A stretch of 36,948 bases of DNA from Pseudomonadota bacterium (lineage in GTDB: Bacteria > Pseudomonadota > Alphaproteobacteria > Acetobacterales > Acetobacteraceae): NCBI GenBank assembly GCA_021815825.1, contig JAKAZO010000024.1:1-36948 (forward strand). Reading direction: 5' to 3'. This document shows positions 1 through 16,481 of the stretch, piece by piece. Below the pieces are notes generated by a model that was not told where the DNA came from, made no database searches, and was given only the letters and a program-made list of their open reading frames with translations. The position numbers were made by a program, and so were the translations under genes. The stretch's first letter is position 1. Every line of letters starts with the position of its first letter.

Positions 1-585
1 ATGCACACCGAAGCTGATGAACAGTATCCCAACCAGGCGGCTTACAAACCGCCCGTGTCTGCCATAGAAACGGCGGGTTGGCCGGGCGCCAGCCGCGAGA
101 ACCACGACCACATCTGCAAGCACAATGCCACACCACACGGCGGCCAACAGCGCTGGAACAGCATCAAAGCCCAGAAAATGCTTGCTAGAACCCGCGAGCA
201 ACGCCGTGAACGTGGCGAGGGCCACCGGATAACCCTTCGGATTCGTCAAGCCAAACACGAGGCCACGAAGCAGGGGCCGCGATGCCGAGAGACCCGAGTC
301 GGACGGTTGCCGCTCAATCAAGGCGCGCAGGCCAAGATGCGACAGATAGAGCCCGCACGCTAGCCCAAGCATATCGAATAACTCCGGCCCGACGCGGCGC
401 GCTCCGACAAGAGCGATAAGCGCCAGCGCGTTCCAGAGCATGTCACCGGCAAGGTTGCCGGCGACAAAGCGTGCCGCCGCCCATCGGCCCTGTACCGCAC
501 CGATGCTGAGCAACGCCAGGAAGGTCGGCCCCGGGACAAGAACGTAGATCGCCCCCCCGGCGAGCGCGGTCACCAAGAGGGCCAC
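1..585 (-). CDS. LysE/RhtB-family amino-acid exporter (partial, runs off left edge)
   Basis: The minus strand encodes 195 codons without a stop up to the window edge. LysE-family proteins are inner-membrane exporters of amino acids or similar small solutes and are usually 200-210 residues, so only the last few codons are missing. Visible family marks are a hydrophobic N-terminal helix leading into VLVPGPTFLALLS, a G-N-L-A-G-D segment in the second helix, and the F-G-L-T-N-P-K-G loop before the later helices. I chose the GTG at 585 because it places the first helix at the very N-terminus as in the family. It has no convincing Shine-Dalgarno sequence, and a second GTG lies at 573. The frame is the same as that of rpoC, whose TAG is eight codons upstream, and no terminator separates them, so it is probably co-transcribed with rpoC. 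Family assignment is firm; the substrate is unknown. Confidence 0.85.
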   Translation of the reverse strand, partial: MALLVTALAGGAIYVLVPGPTFLALLSIGAVQGRWAAARFVAGNLAGDMLWNALALIALVGARRVGPELFDMLGLACGLYLSHLGLRALIERQPSDSGLSASRPLLRGLVFGLTNPKGYPVALATFTALLAGSSKHFLGFDAVPALLAAVWCGIVLADVVVVLAAGARPTRRFYGRHGRFVSRLVGILFISFGVH

Positions 586-609
586 GACGACTAATACGGC
601 GCGGCTGTT

Positions 610-4809
<4,200 letters not shown>

Positions 4810-4949
4810 TCAGTTGGTCGGCGTCGCGCGTCCGTCCTAAGCAAATAATCTCCGCCAGGCTGGGCATTGGCTGGATGCGGAAGCAAACGTCCGCCGCGAC
4901 TCACCCCAACCGCCTCCGCATGTCGATGTCTGGACAAAGCCGTGCCGGA

Positions 4950-9143
<4,194 letters not shown>

Positions 9144-9293
9144 GCCCCACCCTTGAGCAACTGGGCCATTGGCCCTCGCCATGCACTGAAGCTTCCGCCT
9201 TGCCTTCCCCGGCGGTCGGGGGCAGAGTCCTTGCGTTCGATCCGCGGAGAATGGATCGCCCCTGTCTCTGCGATGCAGGGGAATAAAGCCGTT

Positions 9294-9324
9294 ACGGGCG
9301 GCGATCCCTTGGATCCCCGCCCGT
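9294..9324 (-). promoter_or_regulatory. Hairpin between rplL and rpoB, possible attenuator or RNase III site
   Basis: Two 14-base arms (9294-9307, ACGGGCGGCGATCC, and 9311-9324) pair with one C-C mismatch around a 3-base loop. On the transcribed minus strand the stem is followed by AACGGCTTTATT, which is only weakly U-rich. In E. coli the rplL-rpoB spacer holds a partial terminator and an RNase III processing site that set the ratio of ribosomal protein to polymerase. A hairpin in the same place suggests the same job. A second 6-bp stem (CCCCTG 9259-9264 with CAGGGG 9276-9281) lies just downstream. The structure is seen; the function is inferred. Confidence 0.5.
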
Positions 9325-9374
9325 CCCGAAAGCCAGAACGGCGCCGCTCGCAGCCGACATCGGCCGCAGCGATG

Positions 9375-9755
9375 TCACTTGATCTCGACAGAAGCGCCTT
9401 GCTCCTCAAGCATCTTGCGGATCTTCGCGGCCTCATCCTTGTTGACACCCTCCTTGACCGTCTTGGGGGCGCCCTCGACAAGATCCTTCGCCTCTTTCAG
9501 GCCGAGCCCGGTAATCGTCCGGATTTCCTTGATGACGTTGATCTTCTTTTCACCCGCCTTGGCCAGGATCACAGTGAATTCCGTCTGCTCCTCAACCGGT
9601 GCCGCCGCCGCGGCCCCCGCCGCCGGAGCCGCTGCCACCGCAACTGGAGCCGCCGCTGATACGCCCCATTTTTCCTCGAGAAGCTTCGAAAGCTCCGCCG
9701 CCTCCAGCACCGTCAGCGCGGAGAGCTCATCAACCAACCTCGACAAATCTGCCAT
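9375..9755 (-). CDS. rplL: 50S ribosomal protein L7/L12
   Basis: Acidic stalk protein of the large ribosomal subunit that recruits translation GTPases (126 aa). The N-terminal dimerisation helix (about residues 1-32, [20 protein letters not shown]) is followed by an Ala/Pro/Val hinge (about 34-54). The globular C-terminal domain contains the typical E-F-x-V-I-L, K-I-x-V-I-K-E-I-R, [16 protein letters not shown] and EGAS-V-E-I-K elements. AGAGGAT lies upstream of the ATG at 9755. It follows rplJ after about 100 bp, the conserved L10-L7/L12 pair. Confidence 0.99.
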   Translation of the reverse strand: MADLSRLVDELSALTVLEAAELSKLLEEKWGVSAAAPVAVAAAPAAGAAAAAPVEEQTEFTVILAKAGEKKINVIKEIRTITGLGLKEAKDLVEGAPKTVKEGVNKDEAAKIRKMLEEQGASVEIK

Positions 9756-9857
9756 GATCTCGATCCTCTACTATGCGTCCTAGTTCGGTTCCTGGCAACC
9801 CCGCTTGTGCAGGGGTGCCGACATGCGTAGGCTCTACCCGTTCGCGCGCCGCGGCGA

Positions 9858-10376
9858 TCAGGCCGCCTCGTCGCGCTTGGCATAAGCCCCGAAGACCCGC
9901 GCGAGCTGGCCGGCCGGCGCCTGCAGAACGCCCGCGATGCGCGTCGCTGGCGTGGCGACCAGCCCCGCCAACTGCGCCCGCAGCATCTCCAGCGACGGCA
10001 GTTCGGCGAGCGCCTTGATCCCGTCCGCATCAAGCGTCCGGGAGCCGAGCGCACCGCCGACCACCACCAGCTTCTCGTTGGTCTTGGCGAACTCGACGGC
10101 AACCTTGGCTGCTGCCACCGGGTCGTGCGACCACGCAAGCGCGGTCGGCCCCTTCAGCATTGGCTCGATGCCGTCGAATCGGGTCCCTACCAGGGCGAGC
10201 GAAGCCAGCCGGTTCTTCGCGACCTTGAAGCTTACCCCCGCCGCCCGCATGCGGCGCCGCAGTTCCGTCACTTCAGCCACGGTCAACCCCTTGTTCCGGG
10301 TGACCACGACCATCGACGTCGCTGCAAACACCGCGGCGAGCGAGGCGACAAACTCCCGCTTCTCCGTACGGTCCAC
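9858..10376 (-). CDS. rplJ: 50S ribosomal protein L10
   Basis: Stalk-base protein that anchors L7/L12 dimers (172 aa). The frame stays open to 10550, but that extension is Arg-rich leader sequence without family likeness. The GTG at 10376 gives the normal start (M)DRTEKREFVASLAAVF and is preceded by AGGAG with a six-base spacer. Conserved features are V-V-V-T-R-N-K-G-L-T-V-A, the FKVAKNRLA segment and GPTALAWS in the globular domain, then the C-terminal helix that binds L7/L12. A 317-base structured leader lies upstream, consistent with autogenous control by L10/L7-L12. Confidence 0.97.
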   Translation of the reverse strand: MDRTEKREFVASLAAVFAATSMVVVTRNKGLTVAEVTELRRRMRAAGVSFKVAKNRLASLALVGTRFDGIEPMLKGPTALAWSHDPVAAAKVAVEFAKTNEKLVVVGGALGSRTLDADGIKALAELPSLEMLRAQLAGLVATPATRIAGVLQAPAGQLARVFGAYAKRDEAA

Positions 10377-10693
10377 GTCCGTCTCCTGTCTGGCCCGGCG
10401 CCCTGCGGCGACGGACCGGGTTGGCCCATAGGACGCCCACTCCGCGGGCGACCCGGTTCGCCTGTCCTTCGGAATACGCCGGTTGGCGCACCCCACAGCC
10501 GGAACCGCCAGGACAGAGGAGCGCTTTGCGCATCCCCACGCCATGGCCACCCCGTCTACCGCGCGCGGGCGTCACAGCCCATTATGCCGCCGTCGAAGGC
10601 GGGCACGTGCGGTCTCGGACAGGTTCGGGCAAGGGGTACCCCCCTCACCCTATCCGCCACCCCGATCCGAAGGTGGCGTATCTCTTCGGCCGC
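10377..10693 (-). promoter_or_regulatory. Structured rplJ leader (likely L10-binding autoregulatory mRNA element)
   Basis: This 317-base gap between rplA and rplJ holds nested inverted repeats, listed in plus coordinates. CTGTCC at 10462-10467 pairs with GGACAG at 10511-10516 and encloses a CGGTT/AACCG inner stem. ACCGGGT at 10415-10421 pairs with ACCCGGT at 10451-10457 and encloses CGCCC/GGGCG (10434-10438/10446-10450) with a 7-base loop. A further CGCCACC/GGTGGCG hairpin (10655-10661/10672-10678) and the palindrome GGGGTACCCC (10633-10642) lie near rplA. Ribosomal protein L10 with L7/L12 represses its own mRNA through a leader at this position in many bacteria. Structure is seen; L10 binding is inferred. 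No protein gene is supported here, and I could not pick a second promoter. Confidence 0.6.
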
Positions 10694-11386
10694 TCAGCCG
10701 GCCAGCGTGGTCAGATCGACCCGCACAGCAGCGCCCATCGACGAACTCAGCGATACCTTCTTCATATAGGTACCCTTGGCGCCGGTCGGCTTCGCCTTCT
10801 GGATCGCGTCCACGAAGGCCCGAGCGTTCTCAATCAATTTTTCCTCAGGAAAGCTTGCCTTGCCGATGCCAGCATGGACGATGCCGGCCTTTTCGGCACG
10901 AAACTCGACCTGACCGGCCTTTGCTGCGGCGATGGCACCCTTGACGTCCATGGTGACGGTGCCGAGACGGGGGTTGGGCATAAGACCCCGCGGCCCGAGA
11001 ATTTTGCCTAAACGGCCGACAAGGCCCATCATGTCCGGAGTGGCGATACAGCGATCAAAATTGATCTCGCCGCCCTGCACCTTCTCCGCCAGGTCCTCCG
11101 CGCCGACAACGTCCGCCCCAGCGGCCACCGCCTCCTCCGCCTTAGCACCGCGAGCGAAGACACCAATGCGAACCGTCTTTCCCGTTCCATTGGGGAGCCC
11201 CACCAAGCCACGCACCATTTGGTCCGCGTGGCGCGGGTCAATGCCCAAATTCATCGCGATTTCAACGGTCTCATCGAATTTTGCCCGCGCATTTGACTTC
11301 ACCAGCTTGATTGCCTCCGGAAGCGCATAGCTTCGGCTGGCGTCGATGCCGGCTCGGATTGCCTTCAGCCTCTTGCCCAGCGCCAT
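10694..11386 (-). CDS. rplA: 50S ribosomal protein L1
   Basis: Primary rRNA-binding protein of the L1 stalk (230 aa, normal length). The signature [19 protein letters not shown] is present near residues 130-145, with the flanking [11 protein letters not shown] and G-x-P-N-G-T-G-K regions. The ATG at 11386 starts four bases after the rplK stop, and its Shine-Dalgarno sequence (GGAGGG) lies within the end of rplK, so translation is probably coupled. In bacteria with this operon L1 represses rplK-rplA translation by binding the leader mRNA. I did not identify that site with certainty. Confidence 0.99.
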   Translation of the reverse strand: MALGKRLKAIRAGIDASRSYALPEAIKLVKSNARAKFDETVEIAMNLGIDPRHADQMVRGLVGLPNGTGKTVRIGVFARGAKAEEAVAAGADVVGAEDLAEKVQGGEINFDRCIATPDMMGLVGRLGKILGPRGLMPNPRLGTVTMDVKGAIAAAKAGQVEFRAEKAGIVHAGIGKASFPEEKLIENARAFVDAIQKAKPTGAKGTYMKKVSLSSSMGAAVRVDLTTLAG

Positions 11387-11390
11387 CGGA

Positions 11391-11825
11391 TTAACCCTCC
11401 ACCACCGAAAGACCCATCGACCGGGCAGAACCCGCCAGCATGCGCACCGCTGCGTCGACGTCGTTAGCGTTCATGTCCTTCATTTTCTGGGCAGCGATCT
11501 CACGCAATTGCGTCGTGGTCACACGGCCGACCGACGCCCCCTTTCCCGCAGTGGTCGAGCCCTTCTCGATTTTTGCCGCCTTGAGCAGGAAATACGAGTT
11601 GGGTGGCGTCTTGGTGATGAATGTGAAGGTACGATCAGCGAACGCGGTGATTACTACTGGAACCGGCATACCCGGCTCCATACCCTGCGTCACTGCATTG
11701 AATTCCTTACAGAACGCCATGATGTTCAGGCCGCGCTGGCCCAGCGCGGGGCCGACCGGCGGCGACGGGTTCGCCTTGCCGGCCGGAATCTGCAGCTTGA
11801 TGTAGCCGACGATCTTCTTCGCCAT
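11391..11825 (-). CDS. rplK: 50S ribosomal protein L11
   Basis: Binds the GTPase-associated centre of 23S rRNA and is needed for RelA-type sensing of uncharged tRNA (144 aa). The frame is open to 11873, but the ATG at 11825 gives the canonical [18 protein letters not shown] start and has AAGGAG nine bases upstream. Conserved [15 protein letters not shown] and the rRNA-binding C-terminal domain are intact. It is the first gene of the run. The usual upstream partners nusG and secE are absent, and the next gene upstream is on the opposite strand. Confidence 0.98.
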   Translation of the reverse strand: MAKKIVGYIKLQIPAGKANPSPPVGPALGQRGLNIMAFCKEFNAVTQGMEPGMPVPVVITAFADRTFTFITKTPPNSYFLLKAAKIEKGSTTAGKGASVGRVTTTQLREIAAQKMKDMNANDVDAAVRMLAGSARSMGLSVVEG

Positions 11826-11896
11826 AATCCCGGGCTCCTTGACCGACTTCGCGGCCAGACGGTTGCGTCCCAAGGACCGCGGTACACACGGCCGCT

Positions 11897-11912
11897 CGGG
11901 GCCAAAGCCCCG
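11897..11912 (-). promoter_or_regulatory. GC hairpin in the rplK 5' leader
   Basis: A perfect 6-bp stem CGGGGC/GCCCCG with a 4-base loop lies about 70 bases upstream of the rplK start, inside the predicted leader. It is not followed by a T-run on the transcribed strand, so it is not a terminator. It could be part of the L1 translational operator or merely a leader-stabilising stem. Only the structure is seen. Confidence 0.35.
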
Positions 11913-11946
11913 GGGCGCGGCCTCCCGCGTTCCGATCAGGGGGGCC

Positions 11947-11975
11947 GCTCTAGCGGAAGCGACGCCCCTTGTCCA
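11947..11975 (-). promoter_or_regulatory. Candidate sigma-70 promoter for rplKAJL-rpoBC
   Basis: On the minus strand a -35-like TGGACA (11975-11970) is separated by exactly 17 bases from a -10-like TAGAGC (11952-11947). Transcription would start near 11940 and leave a leader of about 115 bases before rplK. The -35 matches consensus at five of six positions, the -10 at only three, a pattern common for strong ribosomal promoters of high-GC alphaproteobacteria. It is the only well-spaced pair I found upstream of rplK. Confidence 0.5.
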
Positions 11976-12049
11976 GCGTCCTTCCAGCTATTGTGCCTCC
12001 AGCCCAAGCGCCCATGTCCCTCATCGAGATAAAGAGGGGGGGAACCGCT

Positions 12050-12490
12050 ATGAGGACGATGCCTTGGGCGAAACGCGCCGCGCTCGGTTTCGTGGCTGCG
12101 GCAATCGCAACATTCACCTTTCACCAGGCGATGTGGGCGGCGCTCTATGCGGTCAGCCTTATGCCGCTGGCGCCCTTCCCGATGGGACCGACGGCGCCAT
12201 TCGGGGTGCCGCGGATCATCAGCCTCGCGTTTTGGGGCGGGCTTTACGGTGCGGCCTTCGGGCTGGCGCTGCCGCGCCTGTCCGGACCGCTCTGGCGAGC
12301 CGGGCTCGGCCTTGGCCTCATCGCGGCTCTCGTCGGTCTATTCATCGTCACCGCTATCAAGGGCCAGCCGGTTGCCTACGGCTTCGCCTTCCGGCCATGG
12401 CTACTCTCGCTGCTGATCAACGGCTTCTGGGGTCTTGGCGTCGGTCTGATTATGCAGCTGATGATGCCGCGGTCGACACGAGTTGCGTGA
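12050..12490 (+). CDS. Small membrane protein of unknown function
   Basis: A 146-residue hydrophobic protein with about four predicted membrane helices (roughly residues 10-32, 53-78, 82-105 and 120-140) separated by short loops. The open frame begins at 11969, but the ATG at 12050 follows a purine-rich GAGGGGGGGAA and starts with Met-Arg and a Lys/Arg-flanked helix, as membrane proteins often do. The earlier in-frame codons would overlap the predicted rplK promoter. I do not recognise the family. It diverges from the rplK operon and is not obviously linked to its neighbours. Composition and helix pattern support a real gene. Confidence 0.75.
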   Translation: MRTMPWAKRAALGFVAAAIATFTFHQAMWAALYAVSLMPLAPFPMGPTAPFGVPRIISLAFWGGLYGAAFGLALPRLSGPLWRAGLGLGLIAALVGLFIVTAIKGQPVAYGFAFRPWLLSLLINGFWGLGVGLIMQLMMPRSTRVA

Positions 12491-12791
12491 TCACGATGGC
12501 CGGATTTGGCGGACGTCGTCGACATGCCAGTGCCCCTCCCGTTCGTCGAACGTGGTCTGGTTCGGCTCGTGGCGCACTGAAAATGACGGCCTAAGTCTGG
12601 CGCCGCTCACCCCGTCAGTTTGAGCGAAATGGACTTCGTCGCTCGGACGCCGGGGCGGGAGGCTCGCATGCATGCCCTAGGCGGCCTTGTTTCGTCGTTC
12701 CGCACCGGATACGCGATCTCGGCACTGCCTTGCGCGCGCATTCGCAATGCACACATGATCGGTCAATTGGCTTGGGGAAGAGGAGGAGCCG
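12491..12791 (+). other. Non-coding stretch between the membrane protein and the DUF1194 gene
   Basis: About 300 bases with no convincing gene. Short open frames on both strands lack family likeness and clear ribosome binding. On the minus strand a GGGAGGGGCACTGGC followed by ATG near 12515 looks like a start site but leads only into the antisense of the upstream gene. This may be a decayed gene end, and I see no inverted terminal repeats. The last 40 bases presumably carry the promoter and the GAGGAG site of the downstream gene. Confidence 0.4.
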
Positions 12792-13577
12792 ATGCCGCGC
12801 CGCGCCGCGCCGTTCGTTGCTGTCCATATCTCGTCCCTGGCGGTGCGATTGTCACTGGGGCTGAGTTTGGCTTTGCCGCTGCCCGCCCGGGCCGCGCCTC
12901 CAGTCGCCGGAAAAGTCGATGTCGCACTGGTACTGGTCAGTGACGTCTCACGCAGCATCGACGATACCGAATTTGCCCTGCAGAAGCAGGGCTACCACGC
13001 TGCCTTCACCGACCCGCGCGTGATGGAGGCGATTGCCGCCGGCCCGCAAGGATCGATCGCCGTAACCTACGTCGAGTTTGCTGGCACCGGACAAACTCAC
13101 ACTGTTATCGATTGGACGGTGATCCACGATGCCGACGGCGCCCGCGAATTCGCCGACCGGCTCGCCGCCGCTCCGCGGTCCGATTGGGGCGCAACCGCGA
13201 TCGGGACTGCCATCGATACGGCCGTTCAGTTGCTCGCGGAGAGCGGCCTCGACGCACGACGTCGGGTGATCGACATTTGCGGCGATGGCACGAGCAACCA
13301 AGGCCGGACCGTGGAAACCGCCCGCGACGAAGCTGTAGCAACCGGCATCACTATCAATGGGCTTGCGATTGTCAATGATCATCCGGCGGAGGCAATGTAC
13401 GCCCACGTACACCCACCGGGTGGATTGCCAAAATACTACCGAGAGCACGTCACCGGCGGCGCCTCCAGTTTTGTGCTCGAAGTACATGACTTCAAGAGCT
13501 TCGGCAAAGCCATGACGCGCAAGTTGATCGATGAGATAGCCGCCTTGCCATACCGGTTTGCCGCCGCTGGCGACTGA
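12792..13577 (+). CDS. Exported DUF1194 (VWA-like) domain protein
   Basis: A 261-residue protein with an N-terminal signal peptide (Arg-rich start, hydrophobic core at about residues 15-30, cleavage probably after PARA at residue 34). The rest is a von Willebrand factor A-like fold of the DUF1194 family. The metal-ion-dependent adhesion site is visible as D51-V-S53-R-S55, T135 in DWGATAIG and the D-I-C-G-D-G stretch at 161-166. VWA domains bind divalent metal and mediate protein contacts; the partner of this family is unknown. GAGGAG precedes the ATG. The gene converges on xthA with 13 bases between the stops and no clear terminator. Confidence 0.88.
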   Translation: MPRRAAPFVAVHISSLAVRLSLGLSLALPLPARAAPPVAGKVDVALVLVSDVSRSIDDTEFALQKQGYHAAFTDPRVMEAIAAGPQGSIAVTYVEFAGTGQTHTVIDWTVIHDADGAREFADRLAAAPRSDWGATAIGTAIDTAVQLLAESGLDARRRVIDICGDGTSNQGRTVETARDEAVATGITINGLAIVNDHPAEAMYAHVHPPGGLPKYYREHVTGGASSFVLEVHDFKSFGKAMTRKLIDEIAALPYRFAAAGD

Positions 13578-13590
13578 ACGGACCCGGCAC

Positions 13591-14388
13591 CTATAGCGCG
13601 AATTCCACGCAGACCGGAACGTGGTCCGACGTCTGCGGCCAGTCACGAGCCTGCTTTAGCGTCACTTGGCGTTGGAGAGCTGGCGTCAGATCTTGAGAGA
13701 CCCAAACGTGGTCCAGCCGCCGGCCGCGGTCGGAGGCACGCCAGTCGCGGTTTCGGTAGGACCACCAAGTGAAGTGCTTTTGATCTGCTGGAACGAACCG
13801 GCGCACCGCATCGATGAAGCCGGTGTCGAGCCAAGCCGTGAGCGCGGTGGTCTCAGGTGGCGTATGGCTTACCACATCCAGCAACTGCCGGTGGCTCCAG
13901 ACATCATTCTCAAGCGGCGCGATATTCAGATCCCCGGCGAGCACTAAGCGCGCAAACTGGCTGCGCATCCTAAAATAGTCGCGCGCTTCGGCGATGAACT
14001 TAAGCTTGTGCGCGAATTTCGGATTAGTGTCTGGATCAGGCACATCGCCGCCCGCGGGCACATAGAAGTTGTGCACTTCTACCGGGCCACCCGCCGCATC
14101 TATGGCAACCGCAACATGGCGACGGTCGTTCTTGCCGCACCAATCCGGCGTCGCTTCAAGCACCCGCAGCGGCCGGCGTGAGAGGATCGCGACGCCATTA
14201 TAGCTCTTCATGCCCCGATAGGCGACATAGGGCAGGCCCAGGGCTTCAGGCAGGTCCGACGGGAACAACTCGTCGGGCACCTTGGTTTCCTGGAGACAGA
14301 TGACATCCGGAGCGAGGTCGGCCATCAGACGCGGCAGCAGCCCGGCGCGCAGGCGCAGCGAATTGATGTTCCAGGTGACGAGACGCAC
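13591..14388 (-). CDS. xthA: Exodeoxyribonuclease III
   Basis: AP endonuclease and 3'-5' exonuclease of base-excision repair (265 aa). The frame is open to 14559, but the GTG at 14388 gives the family start (M)RLVTWNINSLR. The upstream part is Arg-rich read-through of the preceding gene in another frame. Catalytic residues of the EEP family are all present: N7 (WNINS), E34 (QETK), Y109, D153 and N155 (AGDLNIAP), D226 (RRLDHVW), and D255/H256 (TSDHVPV). It begins five bases after the stop of the FAH-family gene, so the two are probably translated from one mRNA. No strong Shine-Dalgarno sequence is seen, which fits coupling. Confidence 0.96.
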   Translation of the reverse strand: MRLVTWNINSLRLRAGLLPRLMADLAPDVICLQETKVPDELFPSDLPEALGLPYVAYRGMKSYNGVAILSRRPLRVLEATPDWCGKNDRRHVAVAIDAAGGPVEVHNFYVPAGGDVPDPDTNPKFAHKLKFIAEARDYFRMRSQFARLVLAGDLNIAPLENDVWSHRQLLDVVSHTPPETTALTAWLDTGFIDAVRRFVPADQKHFTWWSYRNRDWRASDRGRRLDHVWVSQDLTPALQRQVTLKQARDWPQTSDHVPVCVEFAL

Positions 14389-14393
14389 GCCGA

Positions 14394-15080
14394 TCAGACG
14401 ACGCGAGTGCGGACGGTGCCGACGCCTTCGACGGCCCCCTCCAGCACATCCCCGCGGACCACCGCGGCGACGCCTTCGGGCGTCCCTGAGAAGATCAGAT
14501 CCCCCGGCGCAAGACGCACCAGGCGCGAAAGACAGGCTACGATCTCGGGCACGCTCCAAATCATGTTGGCGAGGTCCGCACCCTGGCGCAGCGCGCCGTT
14601 CACCCGGAGTTCGATCCGCCCGCGCGTCGGGTGGCCGATCCGCGCCGCCGGGGCGATCTCGCCGATCGGCGCCGAGTGGTCAAAACCTTTGCCCATATCC
14701 CAGGGCTTGCCTTCCTTCTTGGCCTGGCCCTGGAGATCACGCCTGGTCATGTCCAGTCCCGCAGCATAGCCAAAGACATGCCCAAGCGCGGCGCTCTCCG
14801 GAATATTCGCCCCGCCGACGCCGATCGCGATCACCAATTCCATTTCATGATGGAGATCCGATGTCGCCGGCGGGTAAGGCATATCCTCGCCGCCATCCAC
14901 CAGCGCGTCGGCCGGCTTGGAGAAGAAAAATGGCGCCTCGCGGCTCGGGTCCCCGCCCATCTCGCGCACATGCGCCGCATAGTTCCGCCCGACGCAGAAC
15001 ACGCGCCGCACGGGGAACAACTTGTCGCCGGCGACCGGAACAGTGATCGTCGCCGGCGCGGGAAAGACGAGTTCAGTCAT
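14394..15080 (-). CDS. Fumarylacetoacetate hydrolase family protein
   Basis: A 228-residue enzyme of the FAH superfamily, metal-dependent hydrolases or decarboxylases of beta-diketo acids in aromatic catabolism (fumarylpyruvate hydrolase, acylpyruvase and relatives). The size matches the short fumarylpyruvate/acylpyruvate hydrolase group. The metal-binding H-H-E79-M-E81 motif and D110 are present, with [15 protein letters not shown] near the N-terminus and [12 protein letters not shown] near the C-terminus. The frame is open to 15491, but only the ATG at 15080, with GGAG upstream, gives a family-like N-terminus. It is first in a two-gene unit with xthA. The exact substrate cannot be read from the sequence. 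Confidence 0.92.
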   Translation of the reverse strand: MTELVFPAPATITVPVAGDKLFPVRRVFCVGRNYAAHVREMGGDPSREAPFFFSKPADALVDGGEDMPYPPATSDLHHEMELVIAIGVGGANIPESAALGHVFGYAAGLDMTRRDLQGQAKKEGKPWDMGKGFDHSAPIGEIAPAARIGHPTRGRIELRVNGALRQGADLANMIWSVPEIVACLSRLVRLAPGDLIFSGTPEGVAAVVRGDVLEGAVEGVGTVRTRVV

Positions 15081-15231
15081 CAACGTGAGCTCCGCGACCT
15101 GTCTCGCCCCACCATAGCGGCAGTGGTCGGACCTGGCCAGATCGCGGCGGCCTTGACGGCTACGGCCCGGTGGCGCGACGATTTCGCCCGCGCAATGCCT
15201 GTTCCAACACCGAATAACGAGGGAGGCCAGG

Positions 15232-15624
15232 ATGCCCGATGCGACCGAAGCCGCGTCACCCACTCCGCCCACCACACCGCTCACTCTCGCAGACAATGCC
15301 CTCGACCGGCTGCGGAAGATGGTCGATGGGCTACTGACGCTGCGGGTGACCACCGTCATCGGTACCGTCGCCGCCGTGAAGATCACCGACATCGACACGC
15401 CGAGCCAGATCACACTGAGCGGTCCGGCCGACGAAGTCGCCTCGTCATCGATCAACATGCTGCTTGGCGACTGCAGCACGGTGATGACCAAGGGCTTCGT
15501 CGAGAACCCAGCTTATGCCCAGCTTCACAAGGACTCGCTGGACCAGGCCCGAGCTGTGCGCAAGGAGACCATGGAGATGCTGCACGCGGCGATCGGGATG
15601 CTCGCGGGCCGCACCGGCCTCTGA
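15232..15624 (+). CDS. Unknown protein 1 of a three-gene cassette
   Basis: A 130-residue protein I do not recognise. The start has a strong GGGAGG six bases upstream. After a Thr/Pro-rich head comes a segment [18 protein letters not shown] (residues 25-42) that closely resembles residues 11-28 of the next protein. Then follow a likely beta-rich middle and a C-terminal amphipathic helix ([16 protein letters not shown]..., residues 96-124) that resembles the tail of the next protein. No signal peptide, membrane helix or catalytic motif is evident. It is 11 bp upstream of the second gene and probably heads an operon of three, diverging from the FAH-family gene. Confidence 0.8.
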   Translation: MPDATEAASPTPPTTPLTLADNALDRLRKMVDGLLTLRVTTVIGTVAAVKITDIDTPSQITLSGPADEVASSSINMLLGDCSTVMTKGFVENPAYAQLHKDSLDQARAVRKETMEMLHAAIGMLAGRTGL

Positions 15625-15635
15625 GCGCGCCGCGC

Positions 15636-16466
15636 ATGGCCGTGGGACAGGGAGAGGACTGGGAGGAGCGGGTCCGCGCCATCGCCGGGGCGCTTCTGAC
15701 GCTTGAGGTCAACACAATCGAGAAGCCGAACATGTCGGCGGAGAAGATGCCGGAGCTTCCCCTCGCGCTGCACGGCATTGTCGCCGACTATGCCAGCTAC
15801 CTTGCCGAGCGCGGGTTCCCGGTCAGTGACGGCCTGCTCGCCGCGGCCAGCGCGCGACTCGTCGGGCAGAGCCGCGAGCCGGCGGAGGCGGCCCTAGCCG
15901 CCTGGCCGAAGCAAGGCGACGTAACGTCTGGGTCGCTGACGAATGGCGCGGAAACATTCGATGCCCTGCAATGGGCCGCGCATTGTGCGCTGACCCAGCC
16001 AGGCGCGCCTCGGTCCGTATGTTTCAGCCCGGCGGAACTCGCCGTGCTTGACCGCATCCGCGCCAACAGCCGCCAGTTGCGCGAAGTCGCGCTAAGACTC
16101 GCCCAGACCTTCGTGCGCCCGCCACCGCTTCCGCCACTCTTTGGCGCTACCGTTGGAACCGTGACCGCCGGCCTGCTCGCTGAGCCGCGCCCGGTGCTGC
16201 GAGTTCCCACCGACATCGTGCTGATGGTGCGCAAAGCCTGGGACATCGGAACCGAGTCGGTGCTGTTCCAGACCGTCATGCAGGTGGACGGCGACGTTGT
16301 CCTGCGCGTCGCGCCGCAGCCAGAGACCGATAAGCGCGCCTTTTTCGCCGAACTGCACCGCGGCAGTGTCGAGCTCGGCGTCCGCCAGTGGCGCGCATTG
16401 TTCGATCTGGCACGTGCGCTGCTGGGTGACATTGGCAAGGCCCTTTTTGGTGCCGGCCGTGTCTGA
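15636..16466 (+). CDS. Unknown protein 2 of a three-gene cassette
   Basis: A 276-residue protein of unknown family. The frame is open far upstream (to 14631, through the antisense of the FAH-family gene), but the ATG at 15636, just after the stop of the first gene, fits an operon. Residues 11-28 (ERVRAIAGALLTLEVNTI) match the first protein, followed by KPNMSAEKMPELP. A central region has a His/Cys pair (AAHCAL) and FSPAELAVLDRIR. Residues 205-270 hold a module with V-M-Q-V-D-G-D (214-220), then AELHRGSVE and a hydrophobic tail. The same DGD module recurs in the third protein. There is no signal peptide. It is cytoplasmic or peripherally membrane-associated; the function is unknown. Confidence 0.8.
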   Translation: MAVGQGEDWEERVRAIAGALLTLEVNTIEKPNMSAEKMPELPLALHGIVADYASYLAERGFPVSDGLLAAASARLVGQSREPAEAALAAWPKQGDVTSGSLTNGAETFDALQWAAHCALTQPGAPRSVCFSPAELAVLDRIRANSRQLREVALRLAQTFVRPPPLPPLFGATVGTVTAGLLAEPRPVLRVPTDIVLMVRKAWDIGTESVLFQTVMQVDGDVVLRVAPQPETDKRAFFAELHRGSVELGVRQWRALFDLARALLGDIGKALFGAGRV

Positions 16467-16481
16467 CCGGCACCACTGACG

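Noticed and set aside
1-363. 120-codon plus-strand open frame at the left edge
   Set aside because: It lies opposite the LysE-family gene, whose conserved motifs are clear on the minus strand.
12491-12673. Minus-strand frame with a good-looking GGGAGG-ATG start near 12515, possible insertion-sequence remnant
   Set aside because: No transposase motif and no terminal inverted repeats could be recognised; kept only as a note on the non-coding stretch.
14631-15635. Upstream extension of unknown protein 2 through the FAH-family gene and protein 1
   Set aside because: Antisense to a conserved enzyme and overlapping protein 1 in another frame. The Arg/His-rich translation has no likeness, and the ATG at 15636 fits the operon.
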